A stretch of DNA of 64,000 nucleotides from Sisyra terminalis (Eukaryota > Arthropoda > Insecta > Neuroptera > Sisyridae): positions 14,405,689-14,469,688 of the forward strand of contig OY292274.1 in NCBI GenBank assembly GCA_958496175.1, written 5' to 3'. Each line of letters begins with the position of its first letter. Within the stretch, counting starts at the first letter, position 1. Positions 20,404 to 31,762 of this stretch are shown piece after piece. A program made the position numbers and the translations under genes. The notes beneath the pieces were generated by a model, which worked only from the letters and a program-made list of their open reading frames with translations, did no database searches and was not told where the DNA came from.

Positions 20404-20967
20404 TGAATGTCAGAATAACGTTGGACACCGTTTAAGTAACCAGTTACATGCAACACCGCAGTAGTATCTACAGGAAAAATCAGAAAAAGTGCATTCAGTA
20501 GTACTTAGAAAGTCATTTCATTAACAATAAGGAGACAATATTCAAGTATGTAAGTTGAAATTATTTACTAATTTACATTAGTAGGTACCTACTGGTTGAT
20601 ATGGATAATTTTATTATTGTATGTAGTTTATGTTAATACAAAGAATTAATCGTGAAAAATTATTAGTTCATCTGTATTTATCTGAACAGTTCGGTAAAAT
20701 GTACCTAATATATGCTAGACGGAAAAAAGATTAATGCGGCATAATATGATTAAAAATTTAAAATTTTTATGACTAAATATTTTATTACAATTTCAACTGT
20801 CCTCTTTTCTGCTATAAATTCTAGCTTCTTGTTATAATATATTTTTATTATTTTATCTATAAACATTATTAGTTGATCGTTTCTTCATAAGGCTTATAAG
20901 ATTGAATTCATGCAATCAATCTCAAATGTTATTTTTTTCTTTTAGTGTTCCTTGATTCTTTCCGCGA

Positions 20968-21060
20968 ATGGAGATTTCATTTGAAGATTTTTGGACTGGT
21001 GTGAAAGATATGCATTCGACACCAAAAACTGCTCTAAAGCAGTACATTTGCAAAGCATAG
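20968..21060 (+). CDS. Terminal exon-like segment with FEDFW
   Basis: After a strong acceptor tttttttcttttag (20945), an open frame MEISFEDFWTGVKDM, then TALKQYICKA-stop. It lies about 400 bp after the donor near 20545, so it could be the last exon of module B2. The frame begins after a TGA 12 bases earlier, so joining phase is constrained. Nothing like it is visible in module C. Mirror 41103-41195. Confidence 0.4.
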   Translation: MEISFEDFWTGVKDMHSTPKTALKQYICKA

Positions 21061-21069
21061 GTATTATTC

Positions 21070-22700
21070 AAACTCAACTCAACCATAGTTTATCGTTTTT
21101 TTCACATAAGTAAAACATCATTAATCATGGATATTGTATATAGGAAGACGATAGTATTTCGTGAAAGTTATACGATAGGCATACGCGTTCTATTATAGGC
21201 TAGGGGAAAATTAATTTTAAATTTATTTACAGTTACTATAAAACTTACAGTATCCATATAGATTTAATAATAGTTATAGTTTCAATCAAATTATGTAACC
21301 CAAGTCAATAGGAATATATCACAATAGGAATATTTGAATCAGCTTCTTATGAAATTCTGGTAACTACATTACCGACTTTTTTCAACAAACAATTTTTTTA
21401 CTGAAAAACTCGTTTTTCTTTAAATTTTTCTTATAGAAATAGAAAAATTGTGTTTTAAAATTCATTTTATTAATTGAACATTTGATTTTCGCCAAGTTTT
21501 TTGTTAATTCGTATTTGAAAAAAATAATTAAATCATATATGTAACAATTGTTGTTTGAAAACAAAAAAAGAATTGTTTTCAACAGCAGACATATTGGTGA
21601 TTTTGACTCGTTTTTACTTAAGTAACTTCATGTATTTATTTTAGTGGTACATAGTAAGTTTTTTATTATAAAAATTACCAACTATTATGTTTAAATATAG
21701 AGTTTGTGTATTTGTGGAATACTGGACATTGTTATATTCAACTTTTATCGACAAATTATAGCAGAAAATGGGTTGACGAATTGCACAGGTTAGATATGCA
21801 TGTTCTATTTGGACTATTATTTTTCCTGTTTTCAAATTATCTGATTACTTTGTATTAGAGTATAGGGCAGTTAGCAAGTTTTAAAGAACACAACAATAGA
21901 TTGGAATTAATGTGAACGTTACAACAATCAGTTTTTAGAGTCAATAAATTTAACATGGAATAACAATAGGGTATTCAAATATGATAGTAAGAGATGTGTT
22001 TATTTTGGCAATTTTTCAACAGTTACGACTTTCATAGGAATTTTCAGATATTTGTACTAAACTTTTAAAGAAGATGATTGTGTAATCATATCTCTGGAAT
22101 ACCAATATTTCCTTCAAATCTAAATTTCGATTTGGTAACATTATAAAACCAGTTTCTTTCAGATTTGGTGCATTTCTGTTCAATGAGGATGGAGAGTGGA
22201 TATGTATGGAACACATAATATGTAATAATCAATAAGATCTTTGGAAATAGCAATATTAATGATCATAATGATGAATGGAATCAATCTCAAATAATTAAGA
22301 GTTCCTCAATTGACATGAATTTTGAACTGAACTATCGCTGAGAGCCATGGAGTGAAATTTACTATCAATACATTAAGATGCTACCGATTGATTGCTGACT
22401 TTATTATTCCATCGAAGGATTATATTATATATTACTGCTACTCTACACTATTAAGTTCTAAATACATTTGTCGTTGTAGAATTGTGAAACGATTGAATAT
22501 TTGAAACCAAATATACACTAATCATACAATTTGTAAAAATTAAATCAAATCTACAGCCCATGCTGTGGATTTAGATAATTAAGACCCTATTTAGTCTAAA
22601 TAATATCTAACATCCCTTACCCTGACAGCCTATATCAGAGATATCAATACGTTATCATATTTTTTTTATTCGATTGAAACACCTACCTGTGACATGAGAC
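21070..22700. other. AT-rich stretch, nothing recognisable
   Basis: Several short open frames of low-complexity, Phe/Lys/Ile-rich composition that I take as chance in AT-rich DNA. No repeat boundary seen. Mirror 39,460-41,095. Confidence 0.5.
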
Positions 22701-22903
22701 CAATCTTATGTTCTCTTCTAGTTATTTCAATTTTTATTGTATTATTTTTTTGGGGAAACAATTCTTAGATTTACTTGTATCTCTATTGGATATATGTATT
22801 TTTATCAAATGTTTTATTTCTGAATGTTTATTTTTATATTTTGATTTTATTTTAAAAATTCAAATTCCATTTTTTAATTGTGTTTTTTTTTTTTTCTGTG
22901 CAG

Positions 22904-22968
22904 ATGCAATGGTCACGGGAAAATCTGAAGAAATGAAGAAACGAAACCAAATTGTCTTTAGTTTTTGA
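22904..22968 (+). CDS. CAG-AT segment c1
   Basis: Starts after ttttttctgtgcag. Read as AT plus codons it gives AMVTGKSEEMKKRNQIVFSF and a stop. First of a row of segments with the same acceptor and phase. Could be an alternative last exon or a degenerate internal exon; no donor seen. Mirror 39195-39259 (minus). Confidence 0.35.
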
Positions 22969-22987
22969 TTATTTTTTTCTGTTACAG

Positions 22988-23079
22988 ATTTTTGCGGAAC
23001 AATTGATAATGGAGCCGACCTCTATACCAATCGCCAAGTTATGAAAATTAATTCAAAACAACCACCCTCTCCCCCTTGA
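22988..23079 (+). CDS. CAG-AT segment c2
   Basis: After ttttttctgttacag; AT plus 29 open codons: FCGTIDNGADLYTNRQVMK and a proline-rich end (QPPSPP), then a stop. Only 19 bp after the stop of c1. Mirror 39084-39175 (minus). Confidence 0.4.
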
Positions 23080-23276
23080 ATGTTTTAAAAAAAAATAATA
23101 GAACAATGGGAATTCTTATATTGTTAGCTTAGCGCCGCCTACCTATCCAAAATAGTTCAGTTATATAATAATATTATCTTAGCTTTATTGTTATTGTCTT
23201 TACGTAGTTTTTTATTAATTTTAAGTTTTTATATTCAACTGATTTGAAGAGATTAAATGTTGTTTTGTCTGTGCAG

Positions 23277-23374
23277 ATTCGATGGATTGTCAATGTGAAA
23301 GAATTCAAAGAGATGTGTTAGCACGTTGGCCCTCAAGAAATGAAGAATTTAAAAACCTTATTTTTTTGCTTTAA
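23277..23374 (+). CDS. CAG-AT segment c3
   Basis: After ttgtctgtgcag; AT plus 31 open codons: SMDCQCERIQRDVLARWPSR, then a hydrophobic end and a stop. The other two phases are closed within 15 codons. Mirror 38789-38886 (minus). Confidence 0.4.
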
Positions 23375-23396
23375 TTAAATTTTATTTTCTTTGCAG

Positions 23397-23445
23397 ATAT
23401 TCTCTTGGAATGATTGCAGTCGGAAGAATTGATTAGATGAGCAAT
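23397..23445 (+). other. CAG-AT segment c4
   Basis: After attttctttgcag. The AT phase closes after five codons; another phase is open for 11 (IFSWNDCSRKN). Weak on its own; listed for its position in the row. Confidence 0.25.
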
Positions 23446-24168
23446 TCAAGACATGACGAAACTATTGAAATTCCTTCTTCTTCAGCCATTCAAGCCATCA
23501 AGCTTCTTATTATTACCTAATACCAGTCATCGTTATCAAATCCTATCTATAGCTTAGTTATACTTTATCTCTATTATTCTTTTGACCCCAATATTTCACG
23601 GGAAACTAATACTACTTTAAATCAATTGAAACTAGGCTTAGGTATTATTTAGATAGAAACATTTAATACCTCTTGTTTGGGTTTCAATTTTTATAAGTTG
23701 TTTTATAACATTAACAACTTGTAACATTATACTAAATTTAATATTATATATTGGCTTAGATATATGCATTTGTGCAATAGCTGAACTTACAATTGATAAA
23801 TAGTCGATTCAAAACTGCGACCCACGTCGTTCAGTCCTTTGCAATCATTAAATTTATAAAACGATAATACGAACACGAAATGTTCACTTTATAGATTCAA
23901 AACCTCTGCCCTACCTACCCTTAAAAGCCTATTTCTCTTATCTAGTACTCTAAAAACGTATTCTCTATCTTGAAATTATTTTATACTAATACCTACATGA
24001 AATTATTTTTATATTTGGGGTTTATATTATATTATGTGAGATCTTTTTCGTTAATAACTTATATATATATATATATACGTAGATAGATCATTAGTTTTAT
24101 AAGCTTAGCTTTAGAAAATTTAGTTTAAGTTTTAAATATATAAATTAATGATTCTTTTTTCTGTGCAG

Positions 24169-24212
24169 ATTCAATGTATCTAGGAATTGAAGGAAGCAGT
24201 TATCGTTGAACC
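24169..24212 (+). other. CAG-AT segment c5
   Basis: After cttttttctgtgcag. AT plus 13 open codons (SMYLGIEGSSYR) and a stop. The opening attc(a/g)atg equals that of c3, so c3 and c5 may be duplicates. Confidence 0.3.
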
Positions 24213-24296
24213 GTAAAATATGTCATTGGGATCTTCGATTAATATTTTATAACAAAATTTAATAATAATTCTAAATTAAGTACTTTTTCTGTGCAG

Positions 24297-24458
24297 ATTT
24301 GTGGAGTCATTTAGAAAACGTCTTACCAACTATTTGATTATTTTGTGAAGCTAATTAAAACGTACGGAGTAATACGGAGAATAAATGCAAAGAGAGGGGG
24401 AAATCAACCTGGTGGTATCCGAAAAGAAAAAGCCAACTTCTTAGACAGTTTGGTGTAA
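24297..24458 (+). CDS. CAG-AT segment c6 with donor
   Basis: After actttttctgtgcag. AT phase gives LWSHLENVLPTI and a stop. Another phase, open from 24315 for 47 codons, reads YQLFDYFVKLIKTYGVIRRI and ends KANFLDSLV-stop on top of a perfect donor (ggt|gtaagt at 24454/24455). The only segment of the row with an evident donor. Mirror 37705-37866 (minus). Confidence 0.4.
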
Positions 24459-24879
24459 GTACGCAGTTTCAGTGTTCTCAAATTAATGATGAACTTGATG
24501 GCAATGACATAAACTAATAGGTATGATAATAAATGTAAATAAGTTTCAACTCACAATATCTGACAATGCTCTGACTTTATAGGAACTAGGTACCCAGTTT
24601 AATATGTTTGCATATTTTTTAATTTCCCATGGATTTTTTCTTGCTACGTTTTTGGTCAATGTAAAGCAGCATTGTTAATATTGTATAAACAGGTAAACGA
24701 TAAGTTTTAATAAATTTCGGTAAAATTAAAAATTGTCATTTCTTATAATTTCTTAGAGATATTTGGAAGTACCTACGTCGACTCCTAAGGCTTATTGGAA
24801 GTCAGAGTGTTAATTTACTATTCGTTCATCTACGGGGATTAGAATAATATACAGATAACTGAACTCATTATGGCGAAGA

Positions 24880-25392
24880 AGAATTAACAGAAGTTTACAT
24901 CTCAAGATGTCTTCACTCTTCCCATTTGTTCCTTTTTTTCGTACGCTTCTGTTCCCAACTTTACTATCTTGCTCCCCCCATGGAATGAAAGTAATAATGT
25001 GGATGTGGAATATACAAAGATAGTGCAAAACTATCACTCAAGTTTTTCTCCAATTTAAGTTTCTCGTAGACAACCATAATTACGCTTAAAGTAAGCAGAG
25101 AGTTGACGACAAAACGACAAAAGGCTTTTGAGGTAATAAGTTTTCTGGTACATGATACTATGTAATAGAATGGAAATTTAAAACTATTTTTTTAGGTTGA
25201 ACAAGAAAAAAAAGTTCATCTATAATATAAAAGAAACATTTTGGCGTACATCCACAAAGTAGGTACTTATGGCGCGTTTATGAGAAATCAGTTGGAAAAC
25301 GTACCTTTGGATTGTAAAAATCTTTCTATGACGCTGTGCAGGAGAAATGCATCCAGAGATTAGATAATCATTTATAATTCAAGTAAGTTGAT
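24880..25392 (+). pseudogene. Module D, truncated relative of B2/C
   Basis: Frame with PWNESNNVDVEY matches TWVESNNAEM of B2 and C, then stops. The KFWCTSTK exon is present as nucleotides (acattttggcgtacatccac) but frameshifted, and the downstream donor ttcaa|gtaagttg is kept at about 25,382. The LDQLSYD part is deleted. Mirror 36,785-37,295; third copy 63,413-63,923. Confidence 0.55.
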
Positions 25393-25684
25393 ATTATTCA
25401 CTATGTTATATTGGTTCTGGTTAATATCAACGATTGCATAAGTATAGCTTACCTAGACAATATTCATTTTGTATTCGGAATATTTATCTTTAAATACTCA
25501 TACGTAATCACCCCGTATACCTCTCGTGGTGTATCGTTGTAAATTCATTCCAATTGGATTTACAACAGTTGTAAGACCACCTACTGTGTTATCATCGTTT
25601 AGGTGATTTAGCATAACAATATCATACATTACTTCAAATAGGATTAATTAATATTTGTTAAGTAAGTGGTGAAATTAATTTAAG

Positions 25685-25906
25685 TTTTTTTTTTTTTTTT
25701 TTTAGATGATTTTAATTTATTCAACGAAAACAAATCAATTGTCATCGAGATTATGAAGATCAACTATTCCCATATATATATTGCAAGCGCAGCTAATAAT
25801 AGAAGAATGATATTGATGCATAAATATTGATATAATATCCATAGATATATGCTACACTAAGTGTAAATGTAAAATAAAAGATGTATATTTTCTCCCCATT
25901 TATATA
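25685..25906 (-). other. Short TATA-to-poly(A) unit, left copy
   Basis: Mirror of 36277-36498; the tail is the T run at 25685-25703. The tail length is the same in both arms. Confidence 0.35.
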
Positions 25907-26192
25907 GGGCTTGGAGTGGCGCCGATCGACGACGATTTCAACGGCAGAAATTTAAATTTCTTCTACTGGTTTGTACAAATTAATTGTACCCGTCACTTGA
26001 TTTATAATTAAACTATTGTGTCGTTATTGTGATGAAGTGTGAAAAGTTTGTAGGTATAGTTGATTTTAAAATTGATTTTGTAAATTTCATAAGTAACAAA
26101 GAAAATTATTGTAGACATCATTTTTTTTAATTGCTAAAATATTTAATTTTCATAAGCACACAAATTTAACAAATTGTTTATGTTATACTACA

Positions 26193-26212
26193 TTCTGTGC
26201 ACTTGCACAGAA
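26193..26212. repeat. Perfect hairpin TTCTGTGCA-CT-TGCACAGAA
   Basis: Nine-base perfect stem with a two-base loop. The stem string ttctgtgca is the one in front of the CAG-AT segments, and on the other strand (35968-35990) it reads ctttttctgtgcaag. In the third copy the first half is lost (see 62584). Confidence 0.6.
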
Positions 26213-26239
26213 AAAGAATAAAAGAATAAAAGAATTCAT

Positions 26240-28080
26240 TTTAATATTCAGGATAACGTCACAATGGTTTATTTAAATTTATTATCAAGTATCAAAACAT
26301 TTTTAAGATTTTATTAAGCCTTTAAAAAATATCTCATAAACATTTCCTAGATTTACACTGCAAACGATATTGTTAACTTCTGCACTATATACATAATTCA
26401 ATAGAATTAAAATTCAACTTGAAAAAGGAAAAATCAATTAAATTTCCTTAGTTATTAAAGCAATTGCATCGGCTAATTCAACTGATTCTTGATTAGGAAT
26501 TTGTTTGGGATTTTAATTAAAGGCTCAAATAAGTACTCTCTCGTAATTATTTTCAAAATAAGTTGTATGGATTGATAGAAGATAGTACCTACGACAAGTA
26601 GTTTTTAAATGAAGGTGAGATTACATTGGCTCTTCTTAATTGAATTCGGTGAAAAATGTTCTCTTAATTATTATTTTAAATAATTTTTATTTAATGTAAA
26701 ACTATTTGTTGGAAGCTTTTTAAATTCTTAACGCTGAATAACTAAAGTATTGCACTAACCGAATTGAATTAAAGAAACTTTCTTATTGCTTTTTTTTTTT
26801 TTAAATAAATTATCGATAGGAATATGAGGTCAGTACCTACAGGTTGCTAATGGATTGTTCACATTAGATTTAATCCAATTCAATTACAATGTCGATTTTT
26901 CTGGTTTACATTGAAACCAAATAATCAGTAAATTATTGATATTAGTTATTATATGTAGATCGCTATTTAAGAGTTCAAATGGTCCCAATATAATAGGATT
27001 TAATTTTTATAGTTTTAACATATTCCGTGGTTTCAAAGCGTTCAAAAATTTCATATTTTCAAATTCAAAGATATTGTAAAGTTCATTAACCAGAGGCCAG
27101 TTTCATACAATAATTGTCATACATTTTCGTTTGAACTATTTGAACACTGAAAGAAATTCTTGGTTCCATTGGGTTTTCAAGTAAATTTTTATTTATAACG
27201 AACTAAAAATTGTCATTTCAGAATGCCTACAGTTGGGAAAATCATTATTTTATTGACCAGTTTTTCTTTCATCTAAAAAGTTAGACAAAAGGTTATGTTG
27301 AATGTGCCCAAAGAAAAGGTTTGCAATATGAAAATTTTTTCACCGCTGTCACATTACTTGTCAAAGGAAAATCGCTAGAATATGAATTAAATATTCCAAT
27401 TTTTTTCCTTATGATTTTCACGATTAAATTCTAGAGCCGGTTTTATTTATTTTTCTAGTTTCGCCTTTTTCATTTGCAAACAATCAAATGACAATTCCCA
27501 CACCCTTTGCCATATTCAACGCTTTTTATTTTAACTTGGATTTATTAAAGAAAAAGCTTTTTCATTTTAGCTTCTTATGGACCTATAATGTTGTGGTTTG
27601 CAATTTTCATTATTGTGTCAGACTTTGATGGGGAAAAAAGGAAAATTGGATAGAAAAATAATATTTGTTTTAGATATGTTTAGGGTGTTCTGTGAGAATT
27701 CTGAGCTACCTACACTCTCCATAAACTCTCTTGCCCTTATTTAATTTTAAATTTCTTTATTGCTGTAATTCAATGTCATTCCAATATTAAAGGCGTTACA
27801 TTTTTATGGTCCAAGTTTTGGGTTCAAAAATTTCATATTTTAAAATTCAAAGGTATTGTCATATTATTTCGCTAGGGGGCAGTTCAATACAACAATGGTC
27901 GTTCATGTTTTATTGAACATTCCGAATCGTTTAGAACCGTTTGAACAGTACAATAACTGCCTGATTGGCATTATTTTTTTGGTTAACTTGAATGCCTTGA
28001 ATTGATCCCCACGATCCCCCCACTTAGGATATGCCCTTAATTGGTGAAAAATAAATTATGTTCAACTAAAAACAGGGAAA
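26240..28080. other. AT-rich stretch with an internal duplicate
   Basis: 27,030-27,180 and 27,810-27,960 are diverged direct duplicates (gttcaaaaatttcatatttt, aaattcaaagatattgt, then a cag-ttc-atacaa block). No convincing coding frame. Mirror 34,100-35,940; third copy 60,730-62,570. Confidence 0.5.
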
Positions 28081-28753
28081 ATGCAAAGCGTTATTTTTAC
28101 CTTTCGAAGTATTAAGGAGTCGAAAGGAATATGGGGACGGGTGGAAAATGTTGGAAATGTTAGTTTACGTGATACTATTCACTTCTCTCTTTAACTTGCA
28201 TTTCATCGATCTTTTCTACTTACTTTATTATTATTATTCTCCTTTTATGTGTATACATACACATACAACAACTGCCGACCACCTGTTGTTTTGATCGACC
28301 AAGTTGCAATGAAATCAGCGATAAAGTAGCGGAAATTTGTGCATTATTAATTAAATTTCTCAATTTATAGCAAAACTATTATTTGGTGCATCGATTGGAA
28401 TATGGAAATGGAAAACTGTAAGTAAATTTTTCAAATTGTCGAAAGATAAAAATTGCACAGTACCTACAATGAGGTTAGTTTTTCATGCACAAGAAAAAAG
28501 TAATTTTCTCTTAATTGTTGCCCTAAAATTATGTTAATTGTCTTATTTAATCGCTTGCATTATTATATATTTCCGAAATTGATATTTAAATTTTCCAAAA
28601 TAGGAATCAATGGAATACAAACAAATGCTACTTGTTGCTTTTGCATGTTGTATAGTTATTAGGAACTTAATATATATTATTAGGTATTCTAACAATGTCT
28701 TGTGTTCTATTGGCAATCTATCTCAGGGTTTATTAAGTATTGCCCCTTATGTT

Positions 28754-29466
28754 TGACGTCATTTGAAAAGTTATTTCAATTAATTCCCTCGGGATTTGTT
28801 GGAACCATTTGGTAGTACCTAGGTAGTACCATACTTGAATCAGGAATATTGACTCTTTGTTCAGTTACCAGGTCCATATTACTGCACGGATCAGATGATG
28901 AAGATTTGACAAGAATTAGTACCAACGAAGCTCTACTTGGTTCTGGCTTCTACAAACTACTATCCTCAAGTACTAATCGAACACATGGGTTGAAAGTAAT
29001 AATGCGGAAATGAGATGTGATATGTGTGAGGATAGAGAACAATAATCCCAAGTTTTTCCCCAATTCGAGTTCCTCTTCGGCTCTTACTTTTGCACGTTGC
29101 AGTCTTCGCCTTTTTTTTTTTTTTTTTTGGAGTCATAAGATGAAATTAATAGTCCGACAATAAGATGTAATAAAATTTACGAAGATTTTGTGAAATTACT
29201 TCAAGTTTTACTCAACTTCAAATCCTTTGTAGACAATTGCGTAAAAGTTAAATGAGAGTTAAATAAAGACAATAAACTTTTGTGGTAAGTATGTAAATCT
29301 TTGGATCAAAGTATCAAGGTACCTAATACCCAGATTAAATTAAAAACTTTTATTTTAGATGGAAGTGAAAGAGAGACCCTCTTTACATATAAAAGTTAAG
29401 TTTTGGTGTACATCCACAAAAAATGGCTTTAATGAATCCACGCTTTTTGAACGAATCCAGGAATGA
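28754..29466 (+). pseudogene. Module C (left copy)
   Basis: Relative of B2: CRE block at 28754, then a first-exon place where ATG is replaced (ttggaaccatttggtag), then from acceptor ttaccag a frame ILLHGSDDEDLTRISTNEAL and FYKLLSSSTN to KVIMRK-stop (28872-29013). The LDQLSYD part is mostly deleted (29,065 jumps to the cttttgcacgttgcag region, with a 19-T run). A donor gtg|gtaagtatg lies near 29,283. The exon 29359-29466 starts with ATG and reads SLHIKVKFWCTSTK and TLFERIQE-stop. Lost ATG and deletion indicate a pseudogene. Confidence 0.55.
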
Positions 29467-29509
29467 CTTTCGGATACAGAAATCCTATAATGTGGTGTAA
29501 TTGTCCATG

Positions 29510-29746
29510 GGATTCGCAGCATTATTCTCCTCCAAACCCACAATTTCGGGGGTCAATAGGACTTGGAGTTTACCTGAAAACAACCAAATCTGGAATGAAT
29601 GCAGTGTGGTGATTGTGGAATATTCATGTAATAGTTTTATAATCAAAATACAACAAGTAGGTAGAGCTTTACTATTTACCTACCATTTTAAAAGTTTACA
29701 TGTCTCCTACAATAATTTTACAATAACATTAAAACAGTCTTCTTGA
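29510..29746 (+). CDS. Exon-like segment downstream of module C
   Basis: Open frame of about 78 codons: MGFAALFSSKPTISGVNRTW, then NNQIWNECSVVIVEYSC, then a less protein-like tail. It may be the exon following KFWCTSTK. No relative elsewhere in the window apart from exact copies at 32434-32670 and 59062-59298, so conservation cannot be judged. Confidence 0.3.
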   Translation, partial: GFAALFSSKPTISGVNRTWSLPENNQIWNECSVVIVEYSCNSFIIKIQQVGRALLFTYHFKSLHVSYNNFTITLKQSS

Positions 29747-29797
29747 GTGAAATAATTGTACTCAAATTCAAATAATAATATGATTTTATTTTTACAG

Positions 29798-29877
29798 ATT
29801 TTGAGTCTCAAAATGGATGCAGAGAAAAGCAGTTGTTACCTAAATTAAATTCGCTTTGTAACAAATATATTTGGTGA
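29798..29877 (+). CDS. CAG-AT segment c7
   Basis: After tttatttttacag; AT plus 25 open codons, FESQNGCREKQLLPKLNSLC to a stop. Same entry phase as c1-c6, 5.3 kb downstream and after module C, which makes it a candidate last exon of that module. Copies at about 32,303-32,382 and 58,931-59,010 (minus). Confidence 0.4.
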
Positions 29878-30470
29878 ATGGTAATCCGTTAGAGTTTTAT
29901 TACTTTTATCATTCAATCAATAGTTTTTTAAAATTTCAGAAAAGGAGTGTCCGTTTTTCTTTCTAAATAAGAAGAGATATGCAATTGCAGACGCACAAGT
30001 TCAAAGCTTAGACTTTCCATCATGCCTCCGTGTATTTGTGGACTTATCACTAATAACATACGGAAGGAAATTATTACTGTTATAATATCCAAATTGGAGA
30101 GATTCCGTAAAAAAAAAAAAAATTCGTATATATCTTTAGACTGATTCAAACTTCAAAATTTTTCGTAAGACGTCATTTTTTTGTCTAATGGGGCAACCAG
30201 TGCAATAATTTATAAACCTTGAGTATAAGAATCAGGAAACGAAATTAATTTATTGCAGCAGTTAGTTAGCACAGCATTTTGCCTTTTGAAGATCTTCTCA
30301 AGACTACTTTGAAAAATTTCTGTGTGTCAAAAAATCAATCTATCTTTGAATTTCTTTGTTAATGGCTTAAGTTTTCTTCAAATATGTTTCGTTGCCATAA
30401 AGTTTATCTTTAATGTCAAAATAATTTGTTGTTATCAATCACAATTATATCCATAATTGTCCCCTGACAC

Positions 30471-30641
30471 TCTATTTGCTAACGTAGAATGGAGGAATTA
30501 TTGAGTATTCGGACATTCCTAATCCCACGTCACTATATCTAGCACAGGAACAGAAGGAAAAACAGCACAGGGGCCAGAGGGGAAAAGGAAACGTAGGCAA
30601 TCATCGACCTGCTGGAACAGCTCGTGGACAAGAGTTCGCGT
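30471..30641 (+). repeat. 171-bp restart of the P segment
   Basis: Identical to 4758-4928 as far as I compared, offset 25,713, beginning at tctatttgctaac and ending at gttcgcgt, where transposon copy 1 takes over. It is the visible trace of a second, truncated P unit after Q and R, and so of a former head-to-tail tandem array in the left half. It includes the start of the small open frame described at 4884. Confidence 0.9.
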
Positions 30642-30831
30642 CCCATACAAAGTTTGAAAACCGGCCCTTGGATGGCCCATCGCCGGGCGAAGGATGATAA
30701 TTAACGGCCAATCATTGGCGTCTTCTAATGGCCCATGGACGGCTGAATATACAAATGATAACAACGGCCCATTAATGGCAGTTGATTATCGGCCGATTAA
30801 TGAGCCCAGTAATGGGCCACGTATTATTCAA

Positions 30832-30906
30832 ATCATCGGCCGATTGATGGCAGTTGATCATCGGCCGATTGATGGCAGTTGATCATCGGCCGATTGATGG
30901 CAGTTG
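30832..30906 (+). repeat. 25-bp tandem repeat, three copies
   Basis: Unit atcatcggccgattgatgg plus cagttg, three head-to-tail copies followed by a partial fourth, inside transposon copy 1. Copy 2 has it at 50304-50378. The unit contains the palindrome atcggccgat; such subterminal repeats are typical transposase-binding arrays in CACTA-type elements. Confidence 0.8.
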
Positions 30907-31026
30907 ACCATCGGCCGGTTATTGGGCTTAGCAATGGGCCACGTACTATTTAAAATATAAGCAAACAATCAAATCTTTCCTCTTTATAATATTAGATTGA
31001 TAAATTATATCTCGTGGACACCCGAA

Positions 31027-31262
31027 ACTTTCCTTTCCCTATATGCTGATGATACAGTAATTTTTGCATCCTCCTGAAGAGCTGATACAGTGGCCAACAA
31101 AATAGTCCCTTAAAAAGAATAATGATTTTTTTTAAAAAATGGAAAATAAAGACCAATTATAACAAAACTAAAGTTATCCTATTCACTAGAAGAAGACTTA
31201 ACAAGCATTAGAAGGGATTGATAAATGGGAAAAATATAGAATGGGCAAAAACAGTTAGATTA
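31027..31262 (+). pseudogene. Non-LTR retrotransposon reverse transcriptase fragment
   Basis: Reads LSLYADDTVIFASS, the (Y/F)-A-D-D active-site motif of reverse transcriptase with the flanking residues usual in Jockey-type LINEs, then a stop, DTVANKIV, a frameshift, and KVILFTRRRLNK followed by a stop and INGKNIEWAKTV, all matching the spacing of the thumb region. A short, dead piece carried inside the DNA transposon. Copy at 50499-50734. Confidence 0.75.
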
Positions 31263-31263
31263 G

Positions 31264-31497
31264 TTAGTTAGATTTAGTTTCTAGTAAAGCTTGTGCTGTT
31301 TTGGGCAACGTTGGATGTCCATCTCTCAATATTAATAATAACTCCGAAATAACATTTAATTGAAGACTGTTTATATTTTTCACAGCCCAGTTTCGTAATT
31401 TTTCTTGGAAATCAATATTAGAATCCGTATCAATTTGTACACCGTTGAGATTTTCACAGTCACTATTTATACTAATATCACTATTTATAGGACTCAT
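31264..31497 (-). CDS. Transposon-encoded protein fragment (possible transposase N-terminus)
   Basis: A 77-codon ATG-initiated frame. An acidic, Asn/Asp/Ser-rich start is followed by FQEKLRNWAVKNINSLQLNV, then LLLILRDGHPTLPKTAQALL. It resembles from memory the region (L.xWA...xLL.IL...P.LP..A..LL.T) near the N-terminus of many uncharacterised, transposase-related animal proteins. Too short to be active; the element is probably non-autonomous. Copy at 50736-50969. Confidence 0.5.
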   Translation of the reverse strand: MSPINSDISINSDCENLNGVQIDTDSNIDFQEKLRNWAVKNINSLQLNVISELLLILRDGHPTLPKTAQALLETKSN

Positions 31498-31762
31498 AAA
31501 TATTATCGTCGATTTGAGAGGTTATATCAGTGTCACCGGCATCATTGTAAACATTTGTCACATCCTCCTTTTCTACATTTTCAATTTCAGAGTTTTTACT
31601 TTGTTGTTGGCAACTATTTTTTTTAAATTAAAAACTATTTAAATTAAATGCTGTATTTAATTAATCTTGATAATAATATTGTCAGCAACCTACAATGATA
31701 AAGGTAACAAACGACTGAAAAACAGTTGATTTACACTATACAGCGCCTGCGCAACGAATTAT

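Larger units (their letters stand above)
4827..29956 (+). repeat. Left arm of giant inverted repeat
   Basis: This whole stretch returns in reverse complement at 32225-58517. Pairing follows x to about 62163-x for 12048-29956 (drifting to 62180 at the inner end because of small indels) and x to about 63344-x for 4827-11408. Long stretches are letter-identical. Visible differences are few: a 12-bp indel near 25,010, a 4-bp indel near 28,685, a one-base indel near 27,237 and scattered substitutions in the outer part. The 11408-12048 segment has no counterpart in the right arm. Confidence 0.96.

Noticed and set aside
21382..22216. Three minus-strand open frames of 64-66 codons
   Set aside because: Low-complexity Lys/Phe/Ile composition, no paralogue and no splice signals; expected by chance in AT-rich DNA.
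22890..24458. Assignment of the small exons to the aphid bicycle effector family
   Set aside because: The defining paired Cys-x-Tyr-Cys type motifs are not visible in any segment; only the small-exon style is similar.
24810..25037. 75-codon minus-strand open frame
   Set aside because: It is the shadow of module D on the other strand, where the conserved ESNN frame runs.
30519..30764. 81-codon minus-strand frame across the transposon edge
   Set aside because: It joins flank and transposon; copy 2 gives a different product with its own flank, so it is a chance fusion.
30832..30906. CRISPR-like short repeats
   Set aside because: Units are directly contiguous without spacers and lie at a transposon end in a eukaryotic genome.
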